From CAZADH01 sp964483805 (GTDB lineage Bacteria > Muiribacteriota > Ozemobacteria > Ozemobacterales > Ozemobacteraceae): a stretch of 64,000 bases of DNA. The notes under the pieces are model-generated. The model saw only the letters and a list, made by a program, of their open reading frames with translations, made no database searches and was not told the origin of the DNA. The stretch covers positions 13,850-77,849 of the forward strand of contig CAZADH010000004.1 in assembly GCA_964483805.1 (NCBI GenBank), in the 5' to 3' direction. The translations under genes were made by a program, and so were the position numbers. This document shows, one piece after another, positions 9,043 through 15,961 of the stretch (position 1 is its first letter; every line of letters starts with the position of its first letter).

Positions 9043-9420
9043 CTATTGAACGGCGTTGGCGTCGCGGAGACCGGACATCAGGCTGACGTATTCGACGATA
9101 GACCAGACCAACGGCAGGTCGTTGCGGTCGAACTTGCGCCCGTACTGCTGTTCGATCAGGGCAATGGCTTCCTGCTCCTTGTCGAGTTCGTCGAACGCGT
9201 TGCTCGAAACCAGGTGGGTGATGATCCGCAGCAGATGCTCGTTGGCGCCGGCAATGGTCGCCGACAGCTCGTCGATCTTGTTGTTCACATCTTCGCTGTT
9301 GTGGTCCCGGCAGGCCTTCTTGCTGGTGGGCGCGGTGTCGTGGTGAGGCTTTATCCGCCGCGAAAGGGAGGCGAAACGACTGGCGGATCGCCCCTTGGGT
9401 CCGTTGTCGAAGCCACTCAT
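9043..9420 (-). CDS. small cytoplasmic hypothetical protein
   Basis: 125 aa from the ATG at 9420, supported by AAAGGAGG a few bases upstream. The product is polar, without a signal peptide or membrane helix. The N-terminus is basic (GRSASRFASLSRRIKPHH). Residues 50-90 form a helical region with a coiled-coil look (NNKIDELSATIAGANEHLL). The end (EYVSLMSGLRDANAVQ) is helical. I recognise no family. A terminator follows, so it is a one-gene unit. Confidence 0.6.
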   Translation of the reverse strand: MSGFDNGPKGRSASRFASLSRRIKPHHDTAPTSKKACRDHNSEDVNNKIDELSATIAGANEHLLRIITHLVSSNAFDELDKEQEAIALIEQQYGRKFDRNDLPLVWSIVEYVSLMSGLRDANAVQ

Positions 9421-9916
9421 GTCGGCCTCCTTTCTCAACCGTAGCGGTTGTTGGCTCGCTGACACCTAACAAGCAATGGCCATGCCAGTCGGGCCGGGTG
9501 CCACAAGACGATGCAACCAAACGTCACCAGCGTGATGGATGATTCATTTCGATGCATCAAAATTTTACGGTCGTGCGTCAAATTGGGCACCATGAGGCGA
9601 AAGAGCTTCGAATCAGGTGAAAAACTGGCCGAATGAGGTATTGCAGCCGCACCGTCGTCGTCGGGTGTACGGGGTCGACGCAGCGATCGCCGACATCCAT
9701 GCGCAAAGCCCCTTAAAATCGCATATCTGGTCGCGCGCAGACCGCATATTTCGTGCAACGGATCTCACTGTACCGAGGCATTCATCATCGAATCGAATGC
9801 GTCTTGCTTGGAAGACCGCGTGCCGATAAGATTAATGTAAGTGTTATCGGGTGCGTGGGGTGCCCGCTGGCATGTTACAATCTCAACCCAGGGATTCGTA
9901 ACCCAGGAGTGGTAGC
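9421..9916. other. 496-bp intergenic region, relatively AT-rich, divergent promoters likely
   Basis: No credible gene is seen. The region is less GC-rich than its surroundings. It holds an inverted repeat, CCGATAA at 9823-9829 and TTATCGG at 9844-9850, whose loop contains TTAATGTAA, and an extended -10 at 9873-9881 driving the 9917 gene. The part near 9540-9600 is AT-rich (CAAAATTTTACGG) and may hold the promoter of the minus-strand 9043 gene. Confidence 0.5.
9873..9881 (+). promoter_or_regulatory. extended -10 element for the 9917 gene
   Basis: TGT-TACAAT (TGn plus a -10-like hexamer). No good -35 is present 17 bp upstream. The 9823-9850 inverted repeat lies directly upstream and could be an operator. 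Confidence 0.4.
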
Positions 9917-10801
9917 GTGTTGATGAATCAGACCAGATCATTCCGCGGTGGGCGGCTTTCTTTCGTTGTCGTCATTGCTGCGATTGCGTTTTTTGCGGCC
10001 GTTGTTCCGGCGGGGGCTGTCGTTCGCGAGCAGATGGTGCAGGCGTTCGATCACTTCTCGCCATCCGGAACCTTTGAAACGAGCTTCGAACACCGCATCG
10101 ATATTCCGGGCGAGTGGGCGACGAACAACATGGTGTTCGTGTCGCGCGTGCTTCGGTTGTCGGGGAAGTTGCACGTCGAGCGCGAGGAGCTGACGGGCAC
10201 CTATTACTACATCAAGGTGGGCCTGCCCCGCGCTTTGAACGCGCCCGCGTCCGGGTCCATCACCATCATGCTCGAGGCAGCCGCCGAAGCGCCGTTCCTT
10301 CCGGTTCTCGATCCGTGCGATCGCATGACCGTCGGCGGTTCCCCGGCGAAGCCCGCGTTCTCTTGGCGCGGCCACGGCGAATACACCGCAATCAGCCTGT
10401 TCGACAAGTCATGGAACAAGACCGTATGGGAACGGGTGGTGCAGGGTGCGACCACAGCCGTTAAGATCGACGGCAACATGATGGTCGGGCACCATTACAT
10501 CTGGGCCTTGAAACAAACCGATGAGACGGCGCGTTATTCCCCGGAGGCGCAAGCGGCGTTTGCCATCGGCACGCGCCCCGAGCGGTGTGCCAAGTGTGCC
10601 GGACAGGGCAAAACCCTGTGCCCCACATGCCGCGGCACCGGTTCCGTGACCGGTCCCAATGGTCCGCAGATCTGCCTGCCCTGCAACGGTCGGGGTCATA
10701 TCAAGTGCACCGCCTGCAACGGCCATGGCACCATCCAGGCGCCGATTATCGTCGAAGAGCCGCTGCCGGCTCCGGCCAACGGCACCACGCCCGGACACTG
10801 A
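9917..10801 (+). CDS. exported protein with DnaJ-type CxxCxGxG zinc finger
   Basis: 294 aa. CAGGAG at 9904-9909 best fits a GTG start at 9917; an ATG at 9923 is an alternative. The N-terminus is a signal peptide or anchor (LSFVVVIAAIAFFAAVVPAGA). Residues about 35-215 form a beta-rich domain. From about residue 224 there are four motifs, CAKCAGQG, CPTCRGTG, CLPCNGRG and CTACNGHG, the exact layout of the DnaJ cysteine-rich domain that binds two zinc ions. No J-domain (HPD) is present. In DnaJ this domain helps bind unfolded protein; on an exported protein it could serve as a periplasmic chaperone or thiol module, which is inference. Confidence 0.75.
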   Translation: MLMNQTRSFRGGRLSFVVVIAAIAFFAAVVPAGAVVREQMVQAFDHFSPSGTFETSFEHRIDIPGEWATNNMVFVSRVLRLSGKLHVEREELTGTYYYIKVGLPRALNAPASGSITIMLEAAAEAPFLPVLDPCDRMTVGGSPAKPAFSWRGHGEYTAISLFDKSWNKTVWERVVQGATTAVKIDGNMMVGHHYIWALKQTDETARYSPEAQAAFAIGTRPERCAKCAGQGKTLCPTCRGTGSVTGPNGPQICLPCNGRGHIKCTACNGHGTIQAPIIVEEPLPAPANGTTPGH

Positions 10802-10840
10802 ACACCTTTCGATCGTAACGTCTTTCCTGCCGACTTGACC

Positions 10841-10870
10841 AAGCGGGCCCCACATGGCCCGCTTGTTTTG
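10841..10870 (+). terminator. Rho-independent terminator after the 9917 gene
   Basis: AAGCGGGCC at 10841-10849 pairs perfectly with GGCCCGCTT at 10856-10864, followed by GTTTTG. Confidence 0.8.
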
Positions 10871-10931
10871 TCCGTCCCGCGCGTGTTGATGTTCGGGGCC
10901 GTCGAGCCTCTACCACTTGCCGTGGGGCGTG

Positions 10932-10940
10932 TGCTATAAT
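10932..10940 (+). promoter_or_regulatory. extended -10 placed for a leaderless transcript
   Basis: TGC-TATAAT ends at 10940 and the ATG is at 10948, so transcription would start at or next to the start codon. No ribosome binding site fits in between. The same TGCTATAAT string occurs at the 3655 promoter. Confidence 0.5.
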
Positions 10941-10947
10941 CGGCCGC

Positions 10948-11169
10948 ATGTTCTATTACTATGCGGTTCCCGCCTATCTGACGCTCCTGTTTCTTGTCTG
11001 TTACTGGGGCGTGCGGCTGATCCTGCGTGTTTTTGACGCGGCCAATCCGTTCTGGGACCAATGGGACCACTGGAAAACGTTTGTCCCCTTTCTCGGTTAC
11101 GTTGAGTTCGCGATTCTCGGCGCCATCGTCTATTACATCGTTCGCGTCGAGTTGCAGGGCATGGCCTGA
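10948..11169 (+). CDS. small two-helix membrane protein
   Basis: 73 aa. Two hydrophobic segments, about residues 5-28 (AVPAYLTLLFLVCYWGVRLI) and 48-67 (YVEFAILGAIVYYIV), flank an aromatic-rich loop (NPFWDQWDHW). There are no known motifs. The perfect extended -10 only 7 bp upstream of the ATG suggests leaderless translation. The AT-rich start and strict helix-loop-helix design argue that it is real despite its size. Function unknown. Confidence 0.55.
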   Translation: MFYYYAVPAYLTLLFLVCYWGVRLILRVFDAANPFWDQWDHWKTFVPFLGYVEFAILGAIVYYIVRVELQGMA

Positions 11170-11308
11170 GATCTCCGCTGCGCCGATTGGGTGCTCCTTT
11201 GAGCCGGGCGCGGTGGTGTTGGTGGGTGCGAGACAGAGCCCCGAGTTGCCTGAAAAGCCCGGGCAAAGCCGGTAACAACCGGATCAAAGATGGGAAAGGA
11301 GCGTTGGT

Positions 11309-11842
11309 GTGCGCGACGAACTGGTGAAACTGATTCCTGAGTTCAACGAGATTCATGACGCCGATCTGCGCGAAAAGACGATCAAAGCCTGGGAAATGGC
11401 CATGGTGCGCGGCGGATGGCAGCCCAAAGACCTGCACGAAATCCCGTTCACGTTGTTGATCCCCGACACCAAAGTGTCGTTTCTCGATCACACCCGCGGT
11501 GTGACCCGCGTTGCGATCGGGATGTATGAAGCGTTGACGCCGATCTATGGGGCGCGGATGCCGATCAACCGTGACATCCTGGTCAGTGGTGCCATCCTCC
11601 ACGACGTCGGCAAGTTGCTCGAATACAAGCGCGATGGCGCGAAGTATGTGAAGAGCGCCAACGGCAAGCTGTTGCGCCACCCATTCTCGGGGGCGCAGAT
11701 TGCCGCGCTGGCCGGGTTGCCCGACGAGATCGGCCACATCATCGCCACGCACGCGAAAGAGGGCGATCTCGGCAAACGCATTACCGAGGGTATTCTCGTG
11801 CACCACGCCGACTTCACCAATTTTGAACCCCTGCACGGGTAA
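11309..11842 (+). CDS. HD-domain phosphohydrolase-like protein
   Basis: 177 aa from a GTG at 11309 preceded by AAAGGAG. The HD superfamily metal ligands are visible: the histidine in FLDHTRGV, the doublet in ILHDVGKLLEY, and later histidines in HPFSGAQIA and VHHADF. This matches small HD hydrolases that cleave phosphate esters of nucleotides or related compounds. It is cytosolic, with no signal or membrane segment. It precedes the leuCD genes by about 60 bp and may be co-transcribed, but the family gives no clear link to that pathway. Confidence 0.75.
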   Translation: MRDELVKLIPEFNEIHDADLREKTIKAWEMAMVRGGWQPKDLHEIPFTLLIPDTKVSFLDHTRGVTRVAIGMYEALTPIYGARMPINRDILVSGAILHDVGKLLEYKRDGAKYVKSANGKLLRHPFSGAQIAALAGLPDEIGHIIATHAKEGDLGKRITEGILVHHADFTNFEPLHG

Positions 11843-11852
11843 TTCGCTCAGC

Positions 11853-11879
11853 AATACGTTGCGAATACAATAGCAATAC
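11853..11879. promoter_or_regulatory. three direct AATAC half-sites phased by 11 bp, upstream of leuC
   Basis: AATAC begins at 11853, 11864 and 11875, with exactly 6 bp between copies, in the 63-bp gap before leuC and 26 bp before its ATG. The 11-bp spacing puts every copy on the same face of the helix. The same spacing recurs elsewhere in the window. Confidence 0.6.
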
Positions 11880-11905
11880 CACGTCCGTAAAGGAGATCGT
11901 TCAAC

Positions 11906-13162
11906 ATGGGACGCACTTTTGCCGAGAAGGTTCTCGGAAAGGCGGCCGGTCAGGCGGTCAAGGCCGGCGATGTGGTCACCGTCGAACCCCATTTCTGCAT
12001 GAGTCACGACAATGCGGCGCCGATTGCCAAGACTTTCAAGAAAATCGGTGTCGCCAATGTCTGGAAGCCGGAACGCCTGGTGTTCATTCTCGATCACGCT
12101 GTGCCGGCGCCCAGCGACGAGCATGCGGTCAATCACAAAGAGATTCGCGAGTTTGTGGCCGCGCAGAAGATCCCCAACTTCTACGATGTGACGAGCAAGG
12201 GTGGTGTGTGCCACCAGGTCATGTGCGAGGAGGGCTTCGCCCTGCCCGGTCTGATCATGATCGGCAGCGACAGCCACACCTGCACCTACGGCGCGTTTGG
12301 TGCGTTTTCCACGGGGATCGGCCGCTCCGAGATGGCGGCGGCTTGGGCCACCGGCCAGATCTGGTTCCGGGTGCCCGAGTCGTTGAAGATCACGTGCACC
12401 GGCAGGTTCAAGCCGGGCGTGACCGCCAAAGACCTGATTCTCAAGATCATCGGTGACATCAAGGCCGATGGTGCCGATTACATGTCGGTCGAGTTCCATG
12501 GGGCTGGCATCGAGGCGATGAGTCTGGCCGAGCGCATGACCCTGTGCAACATGGGCATCGAGATGGGGGCCAAAAACGCGGTGTGTCCGCCGGATGCGAA
12601 GGTTCTCGAGGCGATCAAACCGATCGCGAAGACGAAGGACTGGGAAGCGCTGTGGGCTGATGCCGACGCCGTGTATGCCAAAGAGCTCACCTACGATCTG
12701 GGTGCCCTCGAGCCTTGTGTGGCGAAGCCGCACACGGTCGACAACTACGCGGCGATTGGCGCCGTCAAAGGGACGAAGATCCATCAGGCCTTCCTGGGCA
12801 GTTGCACGAATGCGCGCATCGAAGACCTGCGCGAAGCGGCGAAAATCATGAAGGGCAAGCAGGTGGCGGTGCGCACCATCGTCATCCCTGCGTCGTGGCG
12901 GGTTTACCGGCAGGCCGCCAAGGAAGGCCTGATCGACGTCATGCTCGATGCCGGGTGCATCTTCACGAATCCCGGTTGCGGTCCGTGCATGGGCAACCAC
13001 GGCGGCATTCTCGCTCCTGGCGAAATCTGCATCTCGACGGCGAATCGCAACTTCAAGGGGCGCATGGGCAACAAAGACAGTTTCATCTACCTGGCGAGTC
13101 CGCTGACCGTGGCCGCATCGGCCCTCGAGGGCGAGATCGCCGATCCGCGGGAGGTGGTGTGA
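11906..13162 (+). CDS. leuC: 3-isopropylmalate dehydratase / homoaconitase-type large subunit
   Basis: 418 aa, typical of the short bacterial/archaeal LeuC/HacA form. AAGGAG precedes the ATG. The aconitase [4Fe-4S] ligands are present: C300 in GSCTNAR, and C358 and C361 in NPGCGPCMGNHGG. GSDSHTCTYGAFG and the GVCHQ segment are also typical. Together with the small subunit it would isomerise a 2-alkylmalate by dehydration and rehydration. This short group includes isopropylmalate, homoaconitate and methylmalate enzymes, and sequence alone does not separate them. It forms an operon with leuD (1-base gap) and probably the dehydrogenase downstream. Confidence 0.88.
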   Translation: MGRTFAEKVLGKAAGQAVKAGDVVTVEPHFCMSHDNAAPIAKTFKKIGVANVWKPERLVFILDHAVPAPSDEHAVNHKEIREFVAAQKIPNFYDVTSKGGVCHQVMCEEGFALPGLIMIGSDSHTCTYGAFGAFSTGIGRSEMAAAWATGQIWFRVPESLKITCTGRFKPGVTAKDLILKIIGDIKADGADYMSVEFHGAGIEAMSLAERMTLCNMGIEMGAKNAVCPPDAKVLEAIKPIAKTKDWEALWADADAVYAKELTYDLGALEPCVAKPHTVDNYAAIGAVKGTKIHQAFLGSCTNARIEDLREAAKIMKGKQVAVRTIVIPASWRVYRQAAKEGLIDVMLDAGCIFTNPGCGPCMGNHGGILAPGEICISTANRNFKGRMGNKDSFIYLASPLTVAASALEGEIADPREVV

Positions 13163-13163
13163 C

Positions 13164-13673
13164 ATGAAGATCAAAGGCAAGGTCTGGAAGTACGGCGATG
13201 ACGTGAACACCGACGTCATTTTTCCCGGCAAATACACCTACACGATCAAAGACCGGGCCGAGATGGCCAAGGTCGCTTGCGAAGATCTCGATCCGACGTT
13301 CACCAAAGAGGCGCAGAAGGGCGACATCATCGTGGCCGGCAAGAACTTCGGGTGCGGGTCCAGTCGCGAACAGGCGGTCACCTGCATCAAAGAGCGGGGC
13401 ATCGGCTGCATCATTGCCAAGGGTTTCGCCCGCATCTATTACCGCAATGCGCTCAACGAGGGGTTGCCGATCATCGTGTCGGCCGAGGCCGTCGAGGCCA
13501 TCAAGGCAGGCGAGCAGGTCGAGATCGACTTCGATCAGAGTCAGATCGTCACTGCATCGGGCCAGAAGTTTGCCTTCCCTGCCTACCCCGAGTTCGTTCG
13601 CGGTCTGATCGAAGACGGTGGTTTGATTCCCCACGTCCAGAAGAAGATCAAGCAACAAGCCTCACGGCAATAG
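13164..13673 (+). CDS. leuD: 3-isopropylmalate dehydratase / homoaconitase-type small subunit
   Basis: 169 aa, the usual length for the separate swivel-domain subunit. The ATG lies one base after the leuC stop, so translation is coupled. Typical features are DDVNTDVIFPGKY near the start, KNFGCGSSREQA (active-site loop) and GFARIYYRNALNEGLP. It pairs with the large subunit to form the active site. The substrate range is as uncertain as for leuC. Confidence 0.88.
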   Translation: MKIKGKVWKYGDDVNTDVIFPGKYTYTIKDRAEMAKVACEDLDPTFTKEAQKGDIIVAGKNFGCGSSREQAVTCIKERGIGCIIAKGFARIYYRNALNEGLPIIVSAEAVEAIKAGEQVEIDFDQSQIVTASGQKFAFPAYPEFVRGLIEDGGLIPHVQKKIKQQASRQ

Positions 13674-13739
13674 ACGTGCGGCCGCCCGCAATCCTCCACG
13701 TCGTCGCGGTGCGCCATCGTGCGCCCGCAGGTTGATATA

Positions 13740-13752
13740 AATACATTGTAAG
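13740..13752. promoter_or_regulatory. palindromic motif copy AATAC-ATT-GTAAG over a ribosome binding site
   Basis: It overlaps the AAGGAG that serves the dehydrogenase start at 13769. A bound protein here could block either transcription or ribosome access. Confidence 0.5.
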
Positions 13753-13768
13753 GAGACAAAGGAAAGCA

Positions 13769-14893
13769 ATGGCGAAGACCTACAAGATTGCCTGGTTGCC
13801 CGGTGACGGTGTCGGCGTCGAAGTCATGGATGCGACGCGCAAGGTTCTCGATGCGGTCGGTTTCAAGGCCGAATACATTCACGGCGATATCGGTTGGGAT
13901 TGTTGGTGCAAGGAAGGCGACGCCTTCCCGCAGCGAACCATCGATCTGCTCAAGAGCGTCGATGCGGCAATGTTCGGTGCCATCACCTCGAAGCCGGTCA
14001 AAGAGGCCGAGGCTGAGCTCGTGCCGGAACTTCGCGGCAAAGGCCTGGTCTACCGGTCTCCGATCGTGCGCATGCGCCAGATGTTCGATCTGTACACGTG
14101 TCTGCGGCCGACCAAGGGCTATGCCGGCAATCCGCTGAACTTCAAAGAGAACATCGATCTCGTCGTTTTCCGCGAAAACTGCGAAGACATGTACGTCGGT
14201 GTCGAGTTCAACCCGGTTCCGAGTGAGTTGGCGACGTGCCTTGCGAAGATCTCGAAGCCGTTTGCGACCTTCAAAGATCTGCCCGGCGACCAATATGCCG
14301 TGTCGTGCAAGATCAACACGCGCAAAGGGACCGAGCGCATCGTGCGGGCGGCGTTTGAATTCGCCAAGAAGTTCAACCGCAAGAAGGTCACCATCGTCCA
14401 CAAAGCCAACGTCGTGCGTGCCACTGACGGCCTCTTCCTCGAAGTGGCCAAGAGTGTCGCCAAGGAATACCCGAACATCAAGTGGGACGACGCCAACATC
14501 GATGCCATGTGCATGTGGCTGTTGAAGAACCCCTTCAATTACGACGTGCTCGTGGCTCCGAATCTGTACGGCGACATCATTTCCGATCTGTGCGCCCAGA
14601 TGGTCGGCGGGTTGGGCTTCGGTTGCAGCGGCAATATCGGTGAGAAGTTGGCTGTCTTCGAACCGACGCACGGCTCAGCGCCCAAGTATGCCGGTCAAGA
14701 CAAGGTCAACCCGCTGGCCACCATTCTGGCGGCCAAGATGATGCTCGATTGGCTGGGTGAGACCGAAATGGGAACCCGGGTCGAGCAGGCCGTGGCCAAG
14801 GTGATCAAAGAAGGCAAAGCCCGCACGTATGATATGGGCGGCGCGACCAAGTGCTCGGGCATGGGTGAAGCGGTGGCGGCAGCGCTAAAGTAA
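13769..14893 (+). CDS. NAD(P)-dependent isocitrate/isopropylmalate/homoisocitrate dehydrogenase
   Basis: 374 aa, family length. AAGGAG precedes the ATG. The beta-decarboxylating dehydrogenase signature NLYGDIISDL carries the Mg-binding aspartates, and GSAPKYAGQDKVNP is the nucleotide-binding loop. The substrate arginines lie in RSPIVRMRQMFDLYTCLRP. FRENCEDMYVGVEF is typical of NAD-dependent isocitrate or homoisocitrate enzymes rather than LeuB. With the upstream hydratase genes it could serve leucine synthesis, aminoadipate lysine synthesis or the oxidative citrate branch. No synthase gene in the window decides this. Motif copies flank the gene at 13740 and 14893. Confidence 0.8.
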   Translation: MAKTYKIAWLPGDGVGVEVMDATRKVLDAVGFKAEYIHGDIGWDCWCKEGDAFPQRTIDLLKSVDAAMFGAITSKPVKEAEAELVPELRGKGLVYRSPIVRMRQMFDLYTCLRPTKGYAGNPLNFKENIDLVVFRENCEDMYVGVEFNPVPSELATCLAKISKPFATFKDLPGDQYAVSCKINTRKGTERIVRAAFEFAKKFNRKKVTIVHKANVVRATDGLFLEVAKSVAKEYPNIKWDDANIDAMCMWLLKNPFNYDVLVAPNLYGDIISDLCAQMVGGLGFGCSGNIGEKLAVFEPTHGSAPKYAGQDKVNPLATILAAKMMLDWLGETEMGTRVEQAVAKVIKEGKARTYDMGGATKCSGMGEAVAAALK

Positions 14894-14905
14894 ATATAAC
14901 GTATT
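14893..14905. promoter_or_regulatory. palindromic motif copy AATAT-AAC-GTATT (9/10) at the end of the operon
   Basis: It starts on the last base of the dehydrogenase stop codon. With 11853 and 13740 it means the leuCD-dehydrogenase unit carries motif copies before, between and after its genes. Confidence 0.55.
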
Positions 14906-14940
14906 GAATCGGCCTCGGGCGGTATCGGGGCCGATTAATC

Positions 14941-14994
14941 GGAACCCCCCGTCGGCACCCACGGTTTGGGTGGCCGGCGGGGGGTTCCGTTTTG
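14941..14994 (+). terminator. terminator of the leuCD-dehydrogenase unit
   Basis: GGAACCCCCCG at 14941-14951 pairs perfectly with CGGGGGGTTCC at 14978-14988, with an inner stem (ACCCA/TGGGT), followed by GTTTTGG. Confidence 0.8.
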
Positions 14995-15066
14995 GGGCGA
15001 CGGGGGGCCCTGCGCACATCCTGTGCGGCGGCCGTGTGCTGCCGCCCGCCGCAGGGAAGTGATCCG

Positions 15067-15822
15067 TCAGTTGAGCGTGAGGTTCTGGGTGTAGATGACG
15101 AAACCGCCGGCCTCGACCACCAGGGTGTAGTTACCGATGGCCACGTTGCCGAAGTCGAAGTATCCGTTCGCATCGGTTGTGGTCTTCATCGGTGAGGTCA
15201 GCGTCGGGCCGTCGAGTTGAACGAGGGCGCCAGACAGCAAGTTGCCCGTCACGCCATCGCGAACCGTGCCGTTGAGCGGCCGCAAACCCGAGGCGGTGTC
15301 GGTGGCAGTCGCAGTGGGCGCTTGGAACGGTGGCAGATACACAGGAATCCTGACGGTGAGATCGTAGATTTCCCACAGGCCCGAATTGGCGCGTTGCAGG
15401 AACAGATCGAGCTCGATGCGCACCGGCGTCGACGCTGCGGTGGCTCCCGTGAGAACCGGAACAAAGTAGGTGTAAACCTGGGCCCGGTCAACGGTGGGAT
15501 AGGTGACCGACGCGATCTGGAATGGCCACGCCGTACCCGAAAGGTCGGTGTAGGTGAGGCTGGGTCCGGAGGCGACCGACGTGGTCACCAGAGCGGAGTT
15601 TCCCGCGCCGGCAACTGCGGAACGGACATCGAGATGCAATGGGCGGGCAGTGCCCGACTTCCAGGAACCAATCAGTCGGGATACCGTCTCTTCCGGGCCG
15701 GCACCGCCTGGAATGCCGACCGGACTCGAGCTGCCGGCGCCCCCGCAACCCACCGCCAGCAGGGTAAGGCCGATGAATGCCGCAATGAAGACCAGACTAC
15801 GTCGGAACGGAGTGCAGAACAT
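15067..15822 (-). CDS. lipoprotein with carboxypeptidase-regulatory-like domain
   Basis: 251 aa from the ATG at 15822, which has GGGAGGT upstream; an earlier GTG overlaps that site. A lipoprotein signal ends in LAVGC, with C26 as the lipidated cysteine, followed by a Gly/Ser linker. Residues 45-165 form an unknown beta-rich domain. From about 175 to the end, LNGTVRDGVTGNLLSGALVQ and DANGYFDFGNVAIGNYTLVV match a CarboxypepD_reg/CNA-B-like fold, a small beta-sandwich common on surface proteins. The product is envelope-bound, role unknown. It has its own promoter. Confidence 0.75.
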   Translation of the reverse strand: MFCTPFRRSLVFIAAFIGLTLLAVGCGGAGSSSPVGIPGGAGPEETVSRLIGSWKSGTARPLHLDVRSAVAGAGNSALVTTSVASGPSLTYTDLSGTAWPFQIASVTYPTVDRAQVYTYFVPVLTGATAASTPVRIELDLFLQRANSGLWEIYDLTVRIPVYLPPFQAPTATATDTASGLRPLNGTVRDGVTGNLLSGALVQLDGPTLTSPMKTTTDANGYFDFGNVAIGNYTLVVEAGGFVIYTQNLTLN

Positions 15823-15887
15823 GAACAACACCTCCCAAGATACTCAGCCACGATCCGAAAACGAGACGCATTAACCCCATCATTGCA

Positions 15888-15916
15888 TTTCTAGCACACC
15901 CCCAATGGGGTGCCAA
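15888..15916 (-). promoter_or_regulatory. promoter for the 15822 lipoprotein gene
   Basis: On the minus strand TTGGCA (15916-15911), 17 bp, then TAGAAA (15893-15888) preceded by TGC, about 65 nt before the start codon. Confidence 0.5.
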
Positions 15917-15961
15917 GCAGAATCTCGGCAAAAAGGTCGGAACCTGGGTTCGCAACAAAGG

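Noticed and set aside
10934..13237. Long minus-strand reading frame (767 codons) opposite leuCD
   Set aside because: It mirrors the codon structure of two clear aconitase-family genes, has no family motif and no ribosome site. Similar antisense frames opposite 1780-3462, 3713-5340 and 32519-34651 were dropped for the same reason.
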